Assembly: GCF_023952475.1 (NCBI RefSeq)
Contig: NZ_JALHRX010000006.1
Location: 1-64,000, forward strand
Direction: 5' to 3'
DNA length: 64,000 nucleotides
Origin: Cupriavidus sp. WGlv3
Lineage (GTDB): Bacteria > Pseudomonadota > Gammaproteobacteria > Burkholderiales > Burkholderiaceae
Shown here: piece by piece, positions 17,233 to 26,979 of the stretch
How positions within the stretch are numbered: position 1 is the first letter of the stretch
Layout: the number at the start of each line of letters is the position of its first letter
Position numbers and translations under genes: made by a program
The notes under the pieces: generated by a model
Database searches by the model: none
The model's input: the letters and a program-made list of their open reading frames with translations, nothing else
What the model was told of the DNA's origin: nothing

Positions 17233-18398
17233 GGGGTAATCCTCTCCAGTACTGACTCACGAAGCAGACCGCCAAACGATGCTTGAGGGTCCGCCTCCAT
17301 CCGCTGCAGGATTGCCGCCAGGTTTTCACGCAGTTCTGGTTGATCCCAATTCAGCGGCGCGGATCCTGTGCGAGCCTGCCAGCTCTCTTTCACAAAGACC
17401 TCAAGGTTCTTGCCAGTCAGACCCACAGCGATTCCTTGCGCCAGCATGCGATTCATCGTCGGTCCATCCGGTTGCAGCGCTACGTCGACCCCATCGGCTG
17501 CCAGCGACTGCCATACCTTCCCTGCGATAGGGGTCGCATCGGCCCAAGACCATTGCCGGTCATCGAGCAGGTGGCTAGAGCACATGGCGTATTCAGCCGA
17601 CGCCGTGTGCGGCCTGACGATTTTTTGCCACGCCGGCACAGCGATTACTGGCGGGATCCCGTCTATCAGTTCATCGGGCTCCCATGGCTCCCACGGCTGC
17701 ACCAATGACCACCAAGTGTCGATCGGCCCCATCCAAGCGGTTTGTTGCGCCGTGGAAAGGTGATTCCAGACACGCTGCATAACGCGCGGATCGTGATAGC
17801 GGAACAGACGCGCGGCCTCTTCCTTGCGCCGCATCTGGAAACCCAGCCTGAGCAAATGCGCTGCGGTGGCATGGCCAGAAACGCGGCTCAGTAGCAAACC
17901 ACAGAACGGCTGCGGAACCATCCGCTGCCTCGCGGCGAACCAAGCCATTGCCAGCTGGCTCGTCAGCCAGTGCTGTGCCTTGGCTTCGGCGAGTGAGTCG
18001 GGCACTTCGCACTGCATGGTTCGCGGCACAGGAACCAGGCACGGCGCGCTATTTTCTCTACCTTCGAAAAATGGATCGGGCACAGCAACCCTGGCATCTG
18101 CATGCTCCGGGAAGTCAACCTCGAGAGCTTCGGCCGTGGGATTGTCTAGCCAGCTGTCGAGCAAGAACCACGCAATCGGTGCCTCACTGCTGTCATCGTT
18201 CGCTCGTGCTTCGCAATGTCCGGCGAATGCGCGTACCAGGGCAAGCGTCTGCAAGTACAACGAGGTTCCAGGCTGTGCGAGGTCGGATTGCATGAGTACT
18301 GGGTTGGTAACCGGTAGTGTTTTTTGATCAGCGTGCACGCAATTATCGAGAAACTGAAGCCAAGCCAAGATTAGCGGCCTCACCTTCCTGGATATCAC
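17229..18398 (-). CDS. DUF4123 effector adaptor/chaperone
   Basis: 389 residues from a GTG at 18398. That start overlaps the upstream vgrG stop by 56 bases; an ATG at 18293 (residue 36) is the alternative and lies just clear of it. The start of the DUF4123 fold is visible as APIAWFLLDSWLD, and the central part has FCGLLLSRVSGHATAAHLLRLGFQMRRKEEAARLFRYHDPRVM, which fits the family's conserved helix and FRFYDPRV-like motif. DUF4123 proteins (Tap-1/TEC) load a specific effector onto its cognate VgrG. Gene order vgrG, adaptor, effector, with an ATGA overlap to the effector, matches that role exactly. Confidence 0.85.
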   Translation of the reverse strand: MISRKVRPLILAWLQFLDNCVHADQKTLPVTNPVLMQSDLAQPGTSLYLQTLALVRAFAGHCEARANDDSSEAPIAWFLLDSWLDNPTAEALEVDFPEHADARVAVPDPFFEGRENSAPCLVPVPRTMQCEVPDSLAEAKAQHWLTSQLAMAWFAARQRMVPQPFCGLLLSRVSGHATAAHLLRLGFQMRRKEEAARLFRYHDPRVMQRVWNHLSTAQQTAWMGPIDTWWSLVQPWEPWEPDELIDGIPPVIAVPAWQKIVRPHTASAEYAMCSSHLLDDRQWSWADATPIAGKVWQSLAADGVDVALQPDGPTMNRMLAQGIAVGLTGKNLEVFVKESWQARTGSAPLNWDQPELRENLAAILQRMEADPQASFGGLLRESVLERITP

Positions 18399-21138
18399 AT
18401 CCCTTCATTGTCCCCTTCGGCAATCCCGCCTGCGCCCCACCACCCCCCGGCCCCACAAACAAATGCTGCGCCCCCTTAAACGTAGTCGTCCCCGGCGCAT
18501 GCACCTCAATCGTGTTCCCAAGCACCCGGATCTGCGCCCCAGCCGCATTCAACAGCACGTGCTCCTTCGCTTGCACATTGACCGCTCCCTGGGACGAGGA
18601 CACCGTCACCAGCTTTTCGGCGGCAATGCGTCCCTGCCCCTGCAAGCTGGCAACACCCACCTTCCCGCTCGCCGCATGCATGGCAATCCCCGCTGCGGAC
18701 TTACCCCCAGCCTTCCCATGCGTAAACAGACTCAGCCCATCCGCCACCGCCACCGAAAAATTCCCCCCCGCGGCCACATTGGCATCCTTTTGCGCCGCCA
18801 CCGTCAGCTGCGTACCCGCGACCAGCACCGCATCGGCGGGCGTGGTTGCGGCAATGCCCTTGGGTGCTGACACCTGCAGGTGGGGCTCGTTATAGGCAGT
18901 GGCGCTGGCCTTGCCATCGGGCCCTGTTTCCGTATGGCGCAGCACTTCGGTGGTGTGCCTCAACTGGGCGATGGCCGGGAGTTCGGCTGGAGGCGGTTCG
19001 TCCGGCAAATCTGCCTTCTGCTTGCGCGCGACATCGGCCAGTGAGGTCAGCAGTTCGGTGCTGGCTTGCACCTGCGTTGCAGCGCCCTCGCTGTCGAGCA
19101 AGGGCACGCTTGTGCCGGCGCCGTGCGCGGTCAGCAGCATGCCAGCGCCGCCTCGCAAGGCGCCGCTGTCTGCCGTTTCCAGCGCGGCGCCGTGGCCCAG
19201 GGCTGACTGGCGAGCGTTGTCGCGTTGTTCAAGGTGGTGGCCCAGCGTCAGGGCCGAGGCCGCTTGCGTGGTGGATAGCAGGGTGCGGCTTTGTCCCGAG
19301 GTATCGTCGAAGACGAGCTGGTTGTAACCGCCGGTGCCGTCCTGGCTGTGGCCAAGGGCCTGGGTCTTGATGCCGGACAGCACCGCATTATGGGCGTGGC
19401 CTTGCTGGCCGTCCGGGTTGCCGTTGCCGTCCTGTTTGCCATCGGCGGTCTCGTTGCTGCCGGCGAACCACGCTGGTGCGTTGCCGGTAGCGTTGGCAGC
19501 GCCAGTCTGGTTCTGGTTGTACTGGGCGCTGGCCTGGCCGCGGCCGTTGTAGGCGGCGCCGATCACGACCGGGCGGTCGATGTCGCCGTGCTGGAATTCC
19601 ACGACCACTTCCTGGCCGACACGCGGCAGTGCCACGCCGCCCCAGTTCGCGCCAGCAACCGGGGTCGCTACGCGCACCCAGGTGCCCAAACCGGCTTCGG
19701 CGCGGGCGTCGTCGTCGCCCGCGGGATGAGCCAGCCGGCTGGCCGAGCGGTCGCCGCGTTGCCAGTGGAACTGGACCTTTACCCGATGGTCGCGGTCGGT
19801 ATGCACGGGACCGCCGGTGCCGATGACGATGGCGGTCTGTGCGCCGGTGACGGTGGGTCGCGGGTGTAGTTGCCGGCCTTGTCCGTCAAGCTGCTGCGGG
19901 CGGTATGGAAGCTTTGCCGGCACTACCGTAAATTGGTTGCGGTAGAACGGCACGTCCGCGGCGGCCGACGTACTTTCGGCTGGCGCCGCAGCAGGCTGGC
20001 CTGTCCCGAGCAATTGATCGATGACGCCGCGGAAGCGCTCGTTCAGGTTGTTGCGGGCCGCATGCGCCACCGCCAGGACGACAAAGCGGCGCTCGTCGTC
20101 TCCTTGCACGCGCTCGTAGTCGTAATGGCCGGTCAGCATGAAGCGGCTGGCGGGCGCCAGCGTGCGTACGCTGCCCTCGCCAGAGAACGACAGGCGTCGG
20201 ACTTCCAGCGCCTCCACCAGTTGCCGTGCATGGCGCTGCGCCTGGTCGCCGTCTTCGAACCAGTATTGGCCGGGATAGTCGGTGTCCTGCAGGGCCGGGG
20301 CAGCGGAATTGCCCTCGGCCGGCGCACCGGCTTCGGCGCTGCGCACCGCCTTGGCGCGATAGTCCCAGCTGGCGACGGCCACGGCATTGGTCTGCAGCCT
20401 GCGCGAGCCTTGCCAGCGGTCGATCACGTCTTCGGCAGCGGTGGCATCGGCGCGGCCGAAGCGGATGCTGTCCTGTTCGTTGTCCTGGAAGACATCGTTC
20501 GCATCGGCAATCACCATGCGGTGCGTGCCGAGTGCCTCGCCGTCGGCGGCTTCATGTTCAAAGTAGTAGAACAAGCCTTCTTCGGCGAGCAGGCGCGTCA
20601 CGAAATCGAAGTCGCTCTCTTCATACTGCGTGACGATGCTGCGGCGCGGATAGGCCGAGGCGTCGCGCAGCGCCCAGCGCCACGCCGGCACCAGCTTGCC
20701 CTGGCCGTTGTAGTCGCCGAACACGCTGTCCACCACGTCGACCACCGACATGTCCTGGAACAGGAAGCTGTCGCGGCGGTGGCGCAGGAAGGCCAGCCAG
20801 GGTTCCACCACCATCCGATAGCGCGCCAGCCCACCATTGGCGCCCACGCGCTCGAAGCGCGTGACGTGGCCATGGAAGGGCCGCAGCGTGGTGCGGCTGC
20901 GCTGGGTCAGCAGGTCGATGCGCACGGCCTGGCCCAGCAGGCTTTGCGCCTCGATGCCGGCGTTATCCGACACCGCCGTCAGTTCGATGCGGAACCCGCC
21001 GCCGTCCAGCTGCTCTGCCGCCTGCAGCTGCTCCGGCATCAGCGCGTCTTGCCCAAGGGGCGTCTGCAGGCGCAGCAAGCGGTTGGCCTGCGAGAAAGCG
21101 GCGCCAAGCAGTTTGGCCAGGTCGGTCGCTGAAACCAT
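18343..21138 (-). CDS. vgrG: T6SS spike protein VgrG (TssI)
   Basis: 931 residues: gp27-like N-terminus (SQANRLLRLQTPLG near residue 16; YEESDFDFVTRLLAEEGLFYYFEH near 165-188), gp5-like OB fold (HRVKVQFHWQRGD around 450, GANWGGVALPRVGQEVVVEFQHGDIDRP around 495), then the DUF2345 beta-helix region. The C-terminus ends with the hydrophobic strand pattern typical of the trimeric needle (HLFVGPGGGGAQAGLPKG) and a short tail. No enzymatic extension is present. The adaptor and effector genes immediately downstream show that it delivers the VasX-like protein. It starts 41 bases upstream-side of clpV on the same strand, so it may be read through from the tssB-H operon. Confidence 0.96.
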   Translation of the reverse strand: MVSATDLAKLLGAAFSQANRLLRLQTPLGQDALMPEQLQAAEQLDGGGFRIELTAVSDNAGIEAQSLLGQAVRIDLLTQRSRTTLRPFHGHVTRFERVGANGGLARYRMVVEPWLAFLRHRRDSFLFQDMSVVDVVDSVFGDYNGQGKLVPAWRWALRDASAYPRRSIVTQYEESDFDFVTRLLAEEGLFYYFEHEAADGEALGTHRMVIADANDVFQDNEQDSIRFGRADATAAEDVIDRWQGSRRLQTNAVAVASWDYRAKAVRSAEAGAPAEGNSAAPALQDTDYPGQYWFEDGDQAQRHARQLVEALEVRRLSFSGEGSVRTLAPASRFMLTGHYDYERVQGDDERRFVVLAVAHAARNNLNERFRGVIDQLLGTGQPAAAPAESTSAAADVPFYRNQFTVVPAKLPYRPQQLDGQGRQLHPRPTVTGAQTAIVIGTGGPVHTDRDHRVKVQFHWQRGDRSASRLAHPAGDDDARAEAGLGTWVRVATPVAGANWGGVALPRVGQEVVVEFQHGDIDRPVVIGAAYNGRGQASAQYNQNQTGAANATGNAPAWFAGSNETADGKQDGNGNPDGQQGHAHNAVLSGIKTQALGHSQDGTGGYNQLVFDDTSGQSRTLLSTTQAASALTLGHHLEQRDNARQSALGHGAALETADSGALRGGAGMLLTAHGAGTSVPLLDSEGAATQVQASTELLTSLADVARKQKADLPDEPPPAELPAIAQLRHTTEVLRHTETGPDGKASATAYNEPHLQVSAPKGIAATTPADAVLVAGTQLTVAAQKDANVAAGGNFSVAVADGLSLFTHGKAGGKSAAGIAMHAASGKVGVASLQGQGRIAAEKLVTVSSSQGAVNVQAKEHVLLNAAGAQIRVLGNTIEVHAPGTTTFKGAQHLFVGPGGGGAQAGLPKGTMKGCDIQEGEAANLGLASVSR

Positions 21139-21178
21139 GAATTACTCCCGCGATGTCACGAGTCTGCGCATGCCGATA

Positions 21179-23908
21179 TCAGCTGATGCGGTACTTGAAC
21201 TCACCGTTCTTGCCCGTGGTGACCTTGATCTTGTCGACACCGCCGCCCTCTGCCATGCGCACCAGCACGGTTTGCGCGATCTCCGGAAGCAGCGTCCCGT
21301 TCAGGATATGGTCGACCGCACGCGCACCGGCATCGACTTCGGTGCAGCGCGCCAGCACCGCCTCGACCAGCGCGTTGTCCCACTGGAAATCCGCCTGGTG
21401 GTTGGCGGCCACACGGTCGCGGATGCGACCGAGCTTGAGCGTGATGATCTCCACCAGCACGTCGTCCGGAATCGGGTAGTACGGCACTACCTTGGTACGC
21501 CCCAGGAAGGCCGGCTTGAAGGCCTTGTACAGTGTCGGTCGCAGCATCTCGGCCAGGGCGTCGGCGTCAGGCAGTTCCTCTGCGGGCTTGTTCAGGCAGG
21601 CCTGCATGATCGCCGACGAGCCGACATTCGACGTCAGGATGATGATGGTGTTGCGGAAGTCGATGGGCCGCCCTTCGGCATCGTCCATCTCGCCCTTGTC
21701 GAACACCTGGAAGAACATCTCCAGCACATCCGGGTGGGCTTTCTCGATCTCGTCCAGCAGCACCACGCTGTAGGGGTTGCGGCGCACGGCCTCGGTCAGC
21801 ACGCCGCCCTCCCCGTAACCGACATATCCCGGCGGCGATCCCTTCAGCCCCGACACGCTGTGCGCTTCCTGATACTCGCTCATATTGATGGTGATGAGCT
21901 TGCGTTCGCCACCGTAGAGGATGTCTGCCAGCGCCAGCGCGGTTTCGGTCTTGCCCACGCCGGACGGGCCGGCGAACAGGAACACGCCGCGCGGCTTGTT
22001 GGGATCTTCCAGGTTCGCGGTGGCGGTGCGCACGCGCTGGGCGATTGCATCCAGCGCATGGTCCTGGCCGATCACGCGCGCGGCCAGCAAGGGCTTCAGG
22101 TTCAGCACCGTGCGCAGCTCATCCTTGACCATGCGGCCAAGGGGAATCCCGGTCCATGCCGATACGATCTCCGAAACCACGTGCCCGTCCACCTGCAACG
22201 GCACCATCGGCGCTTCACCCTGGAGCGCACGAAGTTCCGCCAGCAGCTGGTCGAGTTCGTCGGGTTCCGCAGCCGCAGCGGCTGCCTTGCGGCTGGCCTT
22301 GCGCGGCATTGCCACCACATCGCTGTTGGCGGCCATGGCCGGCGCGGCTGCTTCCGTCTCCGCATCGTTGCCCTGCTCTCGTGCCGTGCGCAGTGACTGG
22401 ATGCGCGCCACCAGCTCGCGCTCCTGCGCCAGGCGCGCATCGGCGGCGGCCACGCGTTGTTCCAGTTCGGCGCGCTGTGCTTCCAGCGTTGCCAGACGCT
22501 CCGCGTGCGCGGCGCCGGCGCGTTGCTCGCGCTGCAACGCGGCCAGCTCCACGGCCAGGCGCTCAAGCGCCTTGCGATCGTCCTCGATCGCGCCTGGCGT
22601 GGCGTTCTGCCCCAGCGCCACCTTGGCGCAAGCGGTATCGAGCACGCTGACCGCCTTGTCCGGCAGCTGGCGACCGCTGATGTAGCGATGCGACAGGCGC
22701 ACCGCCTCGGTGATGGCTTCGTCCAGCACGCGCACGCCGAAATGGCGCTCCATCAGCGGGACCATGCCGCGCAGCATCGCCACGGCCAGCGTCTCACTGG
22801 GCTCGTCGACCTTGACCACCTGGAAGCGCCGCGCCAGGGCGGCGTCCTTCTCGAAGTACTTCTTGTACTCGCTCCAGGTGGTCGCGGCGATGGTTCGCAG
22901 CTCGCCGCGCGCGAGCGCCGGCTTGAGCAGGTTGGCGGCATCGTTCTGTCCGGCCTGGCCGCCCGCGCCGATGATGGTATGGGCTTCGTCGATAAACAGG
23001 ATGATGGGCTGCGGGCTTTTGCGGACTTCCTCGATCACGTTCTTCAGGCGATTCTCGAATTCGCCTTTCACGCTGGCACCCGCCTGCAGCAGCCCCATGT
23101 CGAGCGTACGCACGGTCACGCCCTGCAACGGCGGCGGCACGTCGCCCAACGCAATACGCTGCGCAAGGCCTTCGACCACCGCGGTCTTGCCGACGCCGGC
23201 CTCGCCGGTCAGGATCGGGTTGTTCTGCCGGCGCCGCATCAGGATGTCGATGACCTGGCGGATCTCGGCATCGCGCCCGATCACCGGATCGATGCGGCCA
23301 TCGCGCGCCGACTGGGTCAGGTCGACGGTGAACTGGCCGAGCGCCGGCGTCGCGGTCAGCGCGGGCGCCGCCGTGGCACCGCCGGCGCTTGCCGTGGTCC
23401 CGCTGCCATCGGCGATGTCCACCGCCTGTTCCCGCTCCTCGGAACCGGCGGTCAGCTTGTCGAAATCATGCTTGAGGCGATCCGCATCGAACTCGGCAAA
23501 GCGATGCGAGCCGCGTACCGCCAGCGGCGCCAGCGCCGGCTCCGTCAGCAAGGCCAGCAGCAGGTGGCCGGATCGGATGCGGGTGGTCTGGGAGTCGAGC
23601 GACGCAATCAGCCACGCATGTTCGAACAGCTTCGGCAGATAAGGCGAAAAGGCCGGCGTGCGCGTGTTGCCATCCTTGAAGCGCGCGATTTCCGCTTCCA
23701 GGTCGCGCTGCAGCGCCGAAGGATCGATGCCGCTGGCGCGCACGGCCACCGAGAAATCGCTGCGCGCGTTCTCCAGCAACGCCAGGAACAGGTGCTCCAG
23801 GTCGACCTCATAGTTGCCGCGCGCCATGCACAGCGACGCGGCGCGCTCCGCGGCCTGCCGGCAGCTTGCATTCAGTTTGGCGATCAACGTCTTGAGGGGA
23901 ATGGCCAT
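21179..23908 (-). CDS. tssH: T6SS sheath-recycling AAA+ ATPase ClpV (TssH)
   Basis: 909 residues, a full-length ClpV. The Clp_N domain covers about residues 1-160 (LEHLFLALLE). The first AAA module has Walker A GEAGVGKT at 235-242 and the DEAH-type Walker B IILFIDEAHTIIG. A coiled-coil middle domain follows (around 440-540, rich in Glu, Arg and Ala), unusually long in Ala. The second AAA module has Walker A GPSGVGKT at 647-654 and VVLLDEIEKAHPDV. ClpV disassembles the contracted TssB/TssC sheath. It is the last core gene of the leftward operon, 80 bases beyond tssG. Confidence 0.97.
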   Translation of the reverse strand: MAIPLKTLIAKLNASCRQAAERAASLCMARGNYEVDLEHLFLALLENARSDFSVAVRASGIDPSALQRDLEAEIARFKDGNTRTPAFSPYLPKLFEHAWLIASLDSQTTRIRSGHLLLALLTEPALAPLAVRGSHRFAEFDADRLKHDFDKLTAGSEEREQAVDIADGSGTTASAGGATAAPALTATPALGQFTVDLTQSARDGRIDPVIGRDAEIRQVIDILMRRRQNNPILTGEAGVGKTAVVEGLAQRIALGDVPPPLQGVTVRTLDMGLLQAGASVKGEFENRLKNVIEEVRKSPQPIILFIDEAHTIIGAGGQAGQNDAANLLKPALARGELRTIAATTWSEYKKYFEKDAALARRFQVVKVDEPSETLAVAMLRGMVPLMERHFGVRVLDEAITEAVRLSHRYISGRQLPDKAVSVLDTACAKVALGQNATPGAIEDDRKALERLAVELAALQREQRAGAAHAERLATLEAQRAELEQRVAAADARLAQERELVARIQSLRTAREQGNDAETEAAAPAMAANSDVVAMPRKASRKAAAAAAEPDELDQLLAELRALQGEAPMVPLQVDGHVVSEIVSAWTGIPLGRMVKDELRTVLNLKPLLAARVIGQDHALDAIAQRVRTATANLEDPNKPRGVFLFAGPSGVGKTETALALADILYGGERKLITINMSEYQEAHSVSGLKGSPPGYVGYGEGGVLTEAVRRNPYSVVLLDEIEKAHPDVLEMFFQVFDKGEMDDAEGRPIDFRNTIIILTSNVGSSAIMQACLNKPAEELPDADALAEMLRPTLYKAFKPAFLGRTKVVPYYPIPDDVLVEIITLKLGRIRDRVAANHQADFQWDNALVEAVLARCTEVDAGARAVDHILNGTLLPEIAQTVLVRMAEGGGVDKIKVTTGKNGEFKYRIS

Positions 23909-23988
23909 GGCGGCTTGGGCTCCGGTAGGTGTGAATCGCGTTGGTGGCGCGCGTTAGTAGCGAAATCGGGACGAAAGCAAAGCTGTAC

Positions 23989-25080
23989 TCAATGCACGGG
24001 CGCAAGCGTGTAGCGCGCATCGCTGCGGTCCTGGCGCGCGGGCCTGGTGCTGAGGAAAGTATCCCAGCCAAGCCTGCCGCTACCTTCGGCGCCGAGCGCG
24101 CAGCCGGACACGTCGCTGGCGCGCAAGATCAAGCCGACTTCGTACTCCAGCGTCGCACCGCACAGCACCGTCACCATCTTGCGCAAGGCCAGGGCGCCTT
24201 CGGCACCCGGCAGGAAGTTGCGATACTGTTCGCGGCCCAGCGGCCCCATCCAGATCCGCACGCGCAGGTCCCGCTGCCAGACGCGGGCCCCGGCAAGGGC
24301 GGTGGCACCCAACAGGTTGTTGGTGCCGCCAAGCCGCGAATACTGTGACGGCGGCACCTGGTACCAGCCGCCGACGAACTGCTCCACGCGGACTTCAGCC
24401 TGGAAGTAGTCGGACAGCACCTGCTGCAAATAAGCGGCCGATACCGGCCGGTGGCGCGCGGCGGTGGCATACCCGGCCAGCGCTTCGTCATGCACGACCC
24501 CTGCCGTGGCTGACAGGCCGCGCCGCATGGACTTGTCGGCCATGCCGGCCAGCGACAGCAGCAGTGGCAGGTAGTGCCGGTTGCGGTCGACTTCGTGCTG
24601 GAACGGCAGCCGGTACTTTTTCCACGCCTGGTAGAACAGCGCCGTCGCGCGATTGGAAAAGATATCGAAGAAGGCGCGTGCGGCGCGGTCGCGGCGCAGG
24701 GTTTCGCGCTCCGCCACGATTTCGGTGTAGTGCAGCGGCAACGCGCCCTGCGCCCCCAGCATCCCGAAGAAGGTGGGCGTGATCGACACCTGGTCCAGCG
24801 CACCATCGGCCAGGGCCTGCGCAAAGGCCGCATCGCTATCCAGTTCACCATTCAGCGCGGTTGAGGCCTCGATGGACTGCAGCTCGCTCGGCGGGAATGA
24901 CAGCGACAGGGTATTGCGGAAGGCGACGCGCGTGGCCAGCACCTGCTCAGGTGTGCCGGCACCTTCGCGCGCATAGTGGAGCTCGAGCAACCGCACCGCC
25001 TGGAAGAACTCGTAGCGGTAGGGTTGCCGCAGCAGCGTGCGGATTACACCAGGATCGATTCGCCGCTGCGGGGTGCGCAT
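23989..25080 (-). CDS. tssG: T6SS baseplate protein TssG (VasB/ImpH)
   Basis: 363 residues from ATG 25080. The open frame runs on upstream to 25278, but that part lies inside tssF in another frame and shows no TssG similarity. The start MRTPQRRIDPGVIRTLLRQPYRYEFFQAVRLLE is the standard TssG N-terminus. Further marks are FFGMLGAQGALPLHYTE and the C-terminal RIWMGPLGREQYRNFLPG. TssG joins TssF, TssE and TssK in the baseplate wedge. The gene overlaps the end of tssF by 37 bases. Confidence 0.96.
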   Translation of the reverse strand: MRTPQRRIDPGVIRTLLRQPYRYEFFQAVRLLELHYAREGAGTPEQVLATRVAFRNTLSLSFPPSELQSIEASTALNGELDSDAAFAQALADGALDQVSITPTFFGMLGAQGALPLHYTEIVAERETLRRDRAARAFFDIFSNRATALFYQAWKKYRLPFQHEVDRNRHYLPLLLSLAGMADKSMRRGLSATAGVVHDEALAGYATAARHRPVSAAYLQQVLSDYFQAEVRVEQFVGGWYQVPPSQYSRLGGTNNLLGATALAGARVWQRDLRVRIWMGPLGREQYRNFLPGAEGALALRKMVTVLCGATLEYEVGLILRASDVSGCALGAEGSGRLGWDTFLSTRPARQDRSDARYTLAPVH

Positions 25081-26891
25081 CTTGCCAGTTCCTTGCCGCC
25101 GCGGCGCGATACCGCGACCAGCTGCACAAAGCTGTTCAGGTGGACATAGAGGCCAAAGAAGTGATCCATGACCCGGATAAAGCGATGCAGGCCGGTGCCG
25201 ACGAAGGCATCCTCGTCCAGCGTCAGCTGGATCTCGAGCCCGCGCACAAAGGTGGCGAACGGCTTGCCGGCCAGCCACTGCGTCGTCGGCTTGTAGTCGA
25301 GGCCGACGATGCCTTCTATCTGCCGCGCCGAGATTGCGCTGCGCGGCAGGTCATGCAGGCGCAGCATCTCCTTGAGCGTGGCCAGGCCGTTCTGCACCAG
25401 GGACAGGTGATTCAGCGCCAGCAGCGAAACCAGCCGCCACTGCGACGAGCGACCGCTGCTCAGCCGCATCGACGGCGTCGGCTTGCGCAGGAAGCTGATG
25501 CGGCGAGCGATCGAGCTACCCTCCATGGTCAGGTCGCCATCGGGCTGCCCGAACGCCAGCAGCGCGGGCAGGTCCCGGTTGGTGCAGGTCACGCTCAGGC
25601 TCAGCGTTTCCGTGCGTGGGCTGGCGGGATCGAAGTCCGAATCGACGATGGAGATTTCGGTCTCGAAGCCCGGGCTGCGTTCCGCTACCAGGGCATTGCG
25701 GCGGGCGATCCAGTAGTGGCCGGCGCTGCCCGGATCTTCGCCGTGGTGCAGAGAGTAGAACGGCCGGAACTCCACCACATCGTGACTGGCGGCGGTTTCA
25801 CGCACCAGTTGCACCTGGTCGATCGAATAGATCTCGAAACCATGCGCGCGGCGGCTGTCGGCCACCACCGGATAAGCGGTGGCGGTATGCTCGATGCGGA
25901 TCGGGTCGGCCTTTTGACGGAACAGGTTCACCACCGGCGTGCAGTGCAGGCGCAGGTGAGCCGCGCCAAGCCCTTCAAGCAGGCGTGCGGTGTTGCTGTC
26001 GCTGCGCACTTCGGTCAGTACCAGGTGCAGTGTCACGCGGCGCACGGGGCCACCGGGCAACAGCGCCCGCTGAACCGGATCCAGGTCGAGATCGAAGAAG
26101 TTGAATTTCTCGGCAAAGCCAAAATGCTCGCTCAGCAGGCGGTATGCCGGATGCGAGCGCGCGGGTGTGTCAATCAGCGCCTCGTCCGCGCCGAAACCCA
26201 CTTCGCGCAGCGGCACCCGGTGCAGGCGCTTCCACACACCGGCGCGCTCTTCCACATACGCCGCGGCCACGTGCAGGAACAGTGCGTCGCCCAGGGCCGC
26301 CACGAATGACGGCTCGCCGTCCAGGTACACACGTACCGCCTGGCGGCCCAGCCCATCGAAGCCGCCCTGCTCGCCCAGGTACTCCAGTTCGATCGAAATC
26401 GCGCCCGTGGCGCCCTTGGGCAGGTTGACCGTCGACGGCGCGGACACCGCCCGCTCAAAGCCGGCCGCGGCAACCCGCAACGGCAGAAAGGTCACGTCAT
26501 AGGCGGTTCGGAAACGGCACTCCACCTTGCGCACCGGGCGCGTCGTCAGCAACGTGCCGCGCGGCACCGTGACCGGCGCGCTCAACTGCGCGGCCATGCC
26601 GGCCACGTCGAAATGCGCAATCGAACAGGACGGAAACGGGCTCAGGTAGTGCGGGTACAGCACCTCCAGCAGCGCCTCGGTGAATTCGGGGTACTCGTCG
26701 TCGAGCTTCTTGCTGATGCGCGCGGACAGGAAGGCGAACGATTCGATCATTCGCTCGACGTGGGGGTCGTCGCAGCCATCGGCCGACATTGCCAGGCGCG
26801 CCGCAATCTTGGGATAGCGCTCGGCAAAGTCGCGCGAATACCGGCGCAGAAAGGCCAGTTCGCGTTCGTAATATGGCAGCAAGTCTTCCAT
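25044..26891 (-). CDS. tssF: T6SS baseplate protein TssF (VasA/ImpG)
   Basis: 615 residues, with the canonical N-terminus LLPYYERELAFLRRYSRDFAERYPKIAARL and the VERMIESFAFLSARI helix at about residue 45-60. Usual family length is close to 600. TssF forms the TssF2-G wedge around the VgrG hub. It follows tssE by 88 bases and overlaps tssG by 37 bases, consistent with coupled expression of the two stoichiometric partners. Confidence 0.97.
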   Translation of the reverse strand: MEDLLPYYERELAFLRRYSRDFAERYPKIAARLAMSADGCDDPHVERMIESFAFLSARISKKLDDEYPEFTEALLEVLYPHYLSPFPSCSIAHFDVAGMAAQLSAPVTVPRGTLLTTRPVRKVECRFRTAYDVTFLPLRVAAAGFERAVSAPSTVNLPKGATGAISIELEYLGEQGGFDGLGRQAVRVYLDGEPSFVAALGDALFLHVAAAYVEERAGVWKRLHRVPLREVGFGADEALIDTPARSHPAYRLLSEHFGFAEKFNFFDLDLDPVQRALLPGGPVRRVTLHLVLTEVRSDSNTARLLEGLGAAHLRLHCTPVVNLFRQKADPIRIEHTATAYPVVADSRRAHGFEIYSIDQVQLVRETAASHDVVEFRPFYSLHHGEDPGSAGHYWIARRNALVAERSPGFETEISIVDSDFDPASPRTETLSLSVTCTNRDLPALLAFGQPDGDLTMEGSSIARRISFLRKPTPSMRLSSGRSSQWRLVSLLALNHLSLVQNGLATLKEMLRLHDLPRSAISARQIEGIVGLDYKPTTQWLAGKPFATFVRGLEIQLTLDEDAFVGTGLHRFIRVMDHFFGLYVHLNSFVQLVAVSRRGGKELARCAPRSGESILV

Positions 26892-26979
26892 TCTGTGTGG
26901 CCGGTGGTGACACTAGTAAGGCGGGTACGCAGCGATGAGGTCCGTGGCTCCGACGGCCAACCTGACGCGCCGCCGCGCT

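Noticed and set aside
19870..24013. Long plus-strand open frames opposite vgrG and clpV
   Set aside because: They are complements of well-supported minus-strand genes; no ribosome site or conserved motif supports them.
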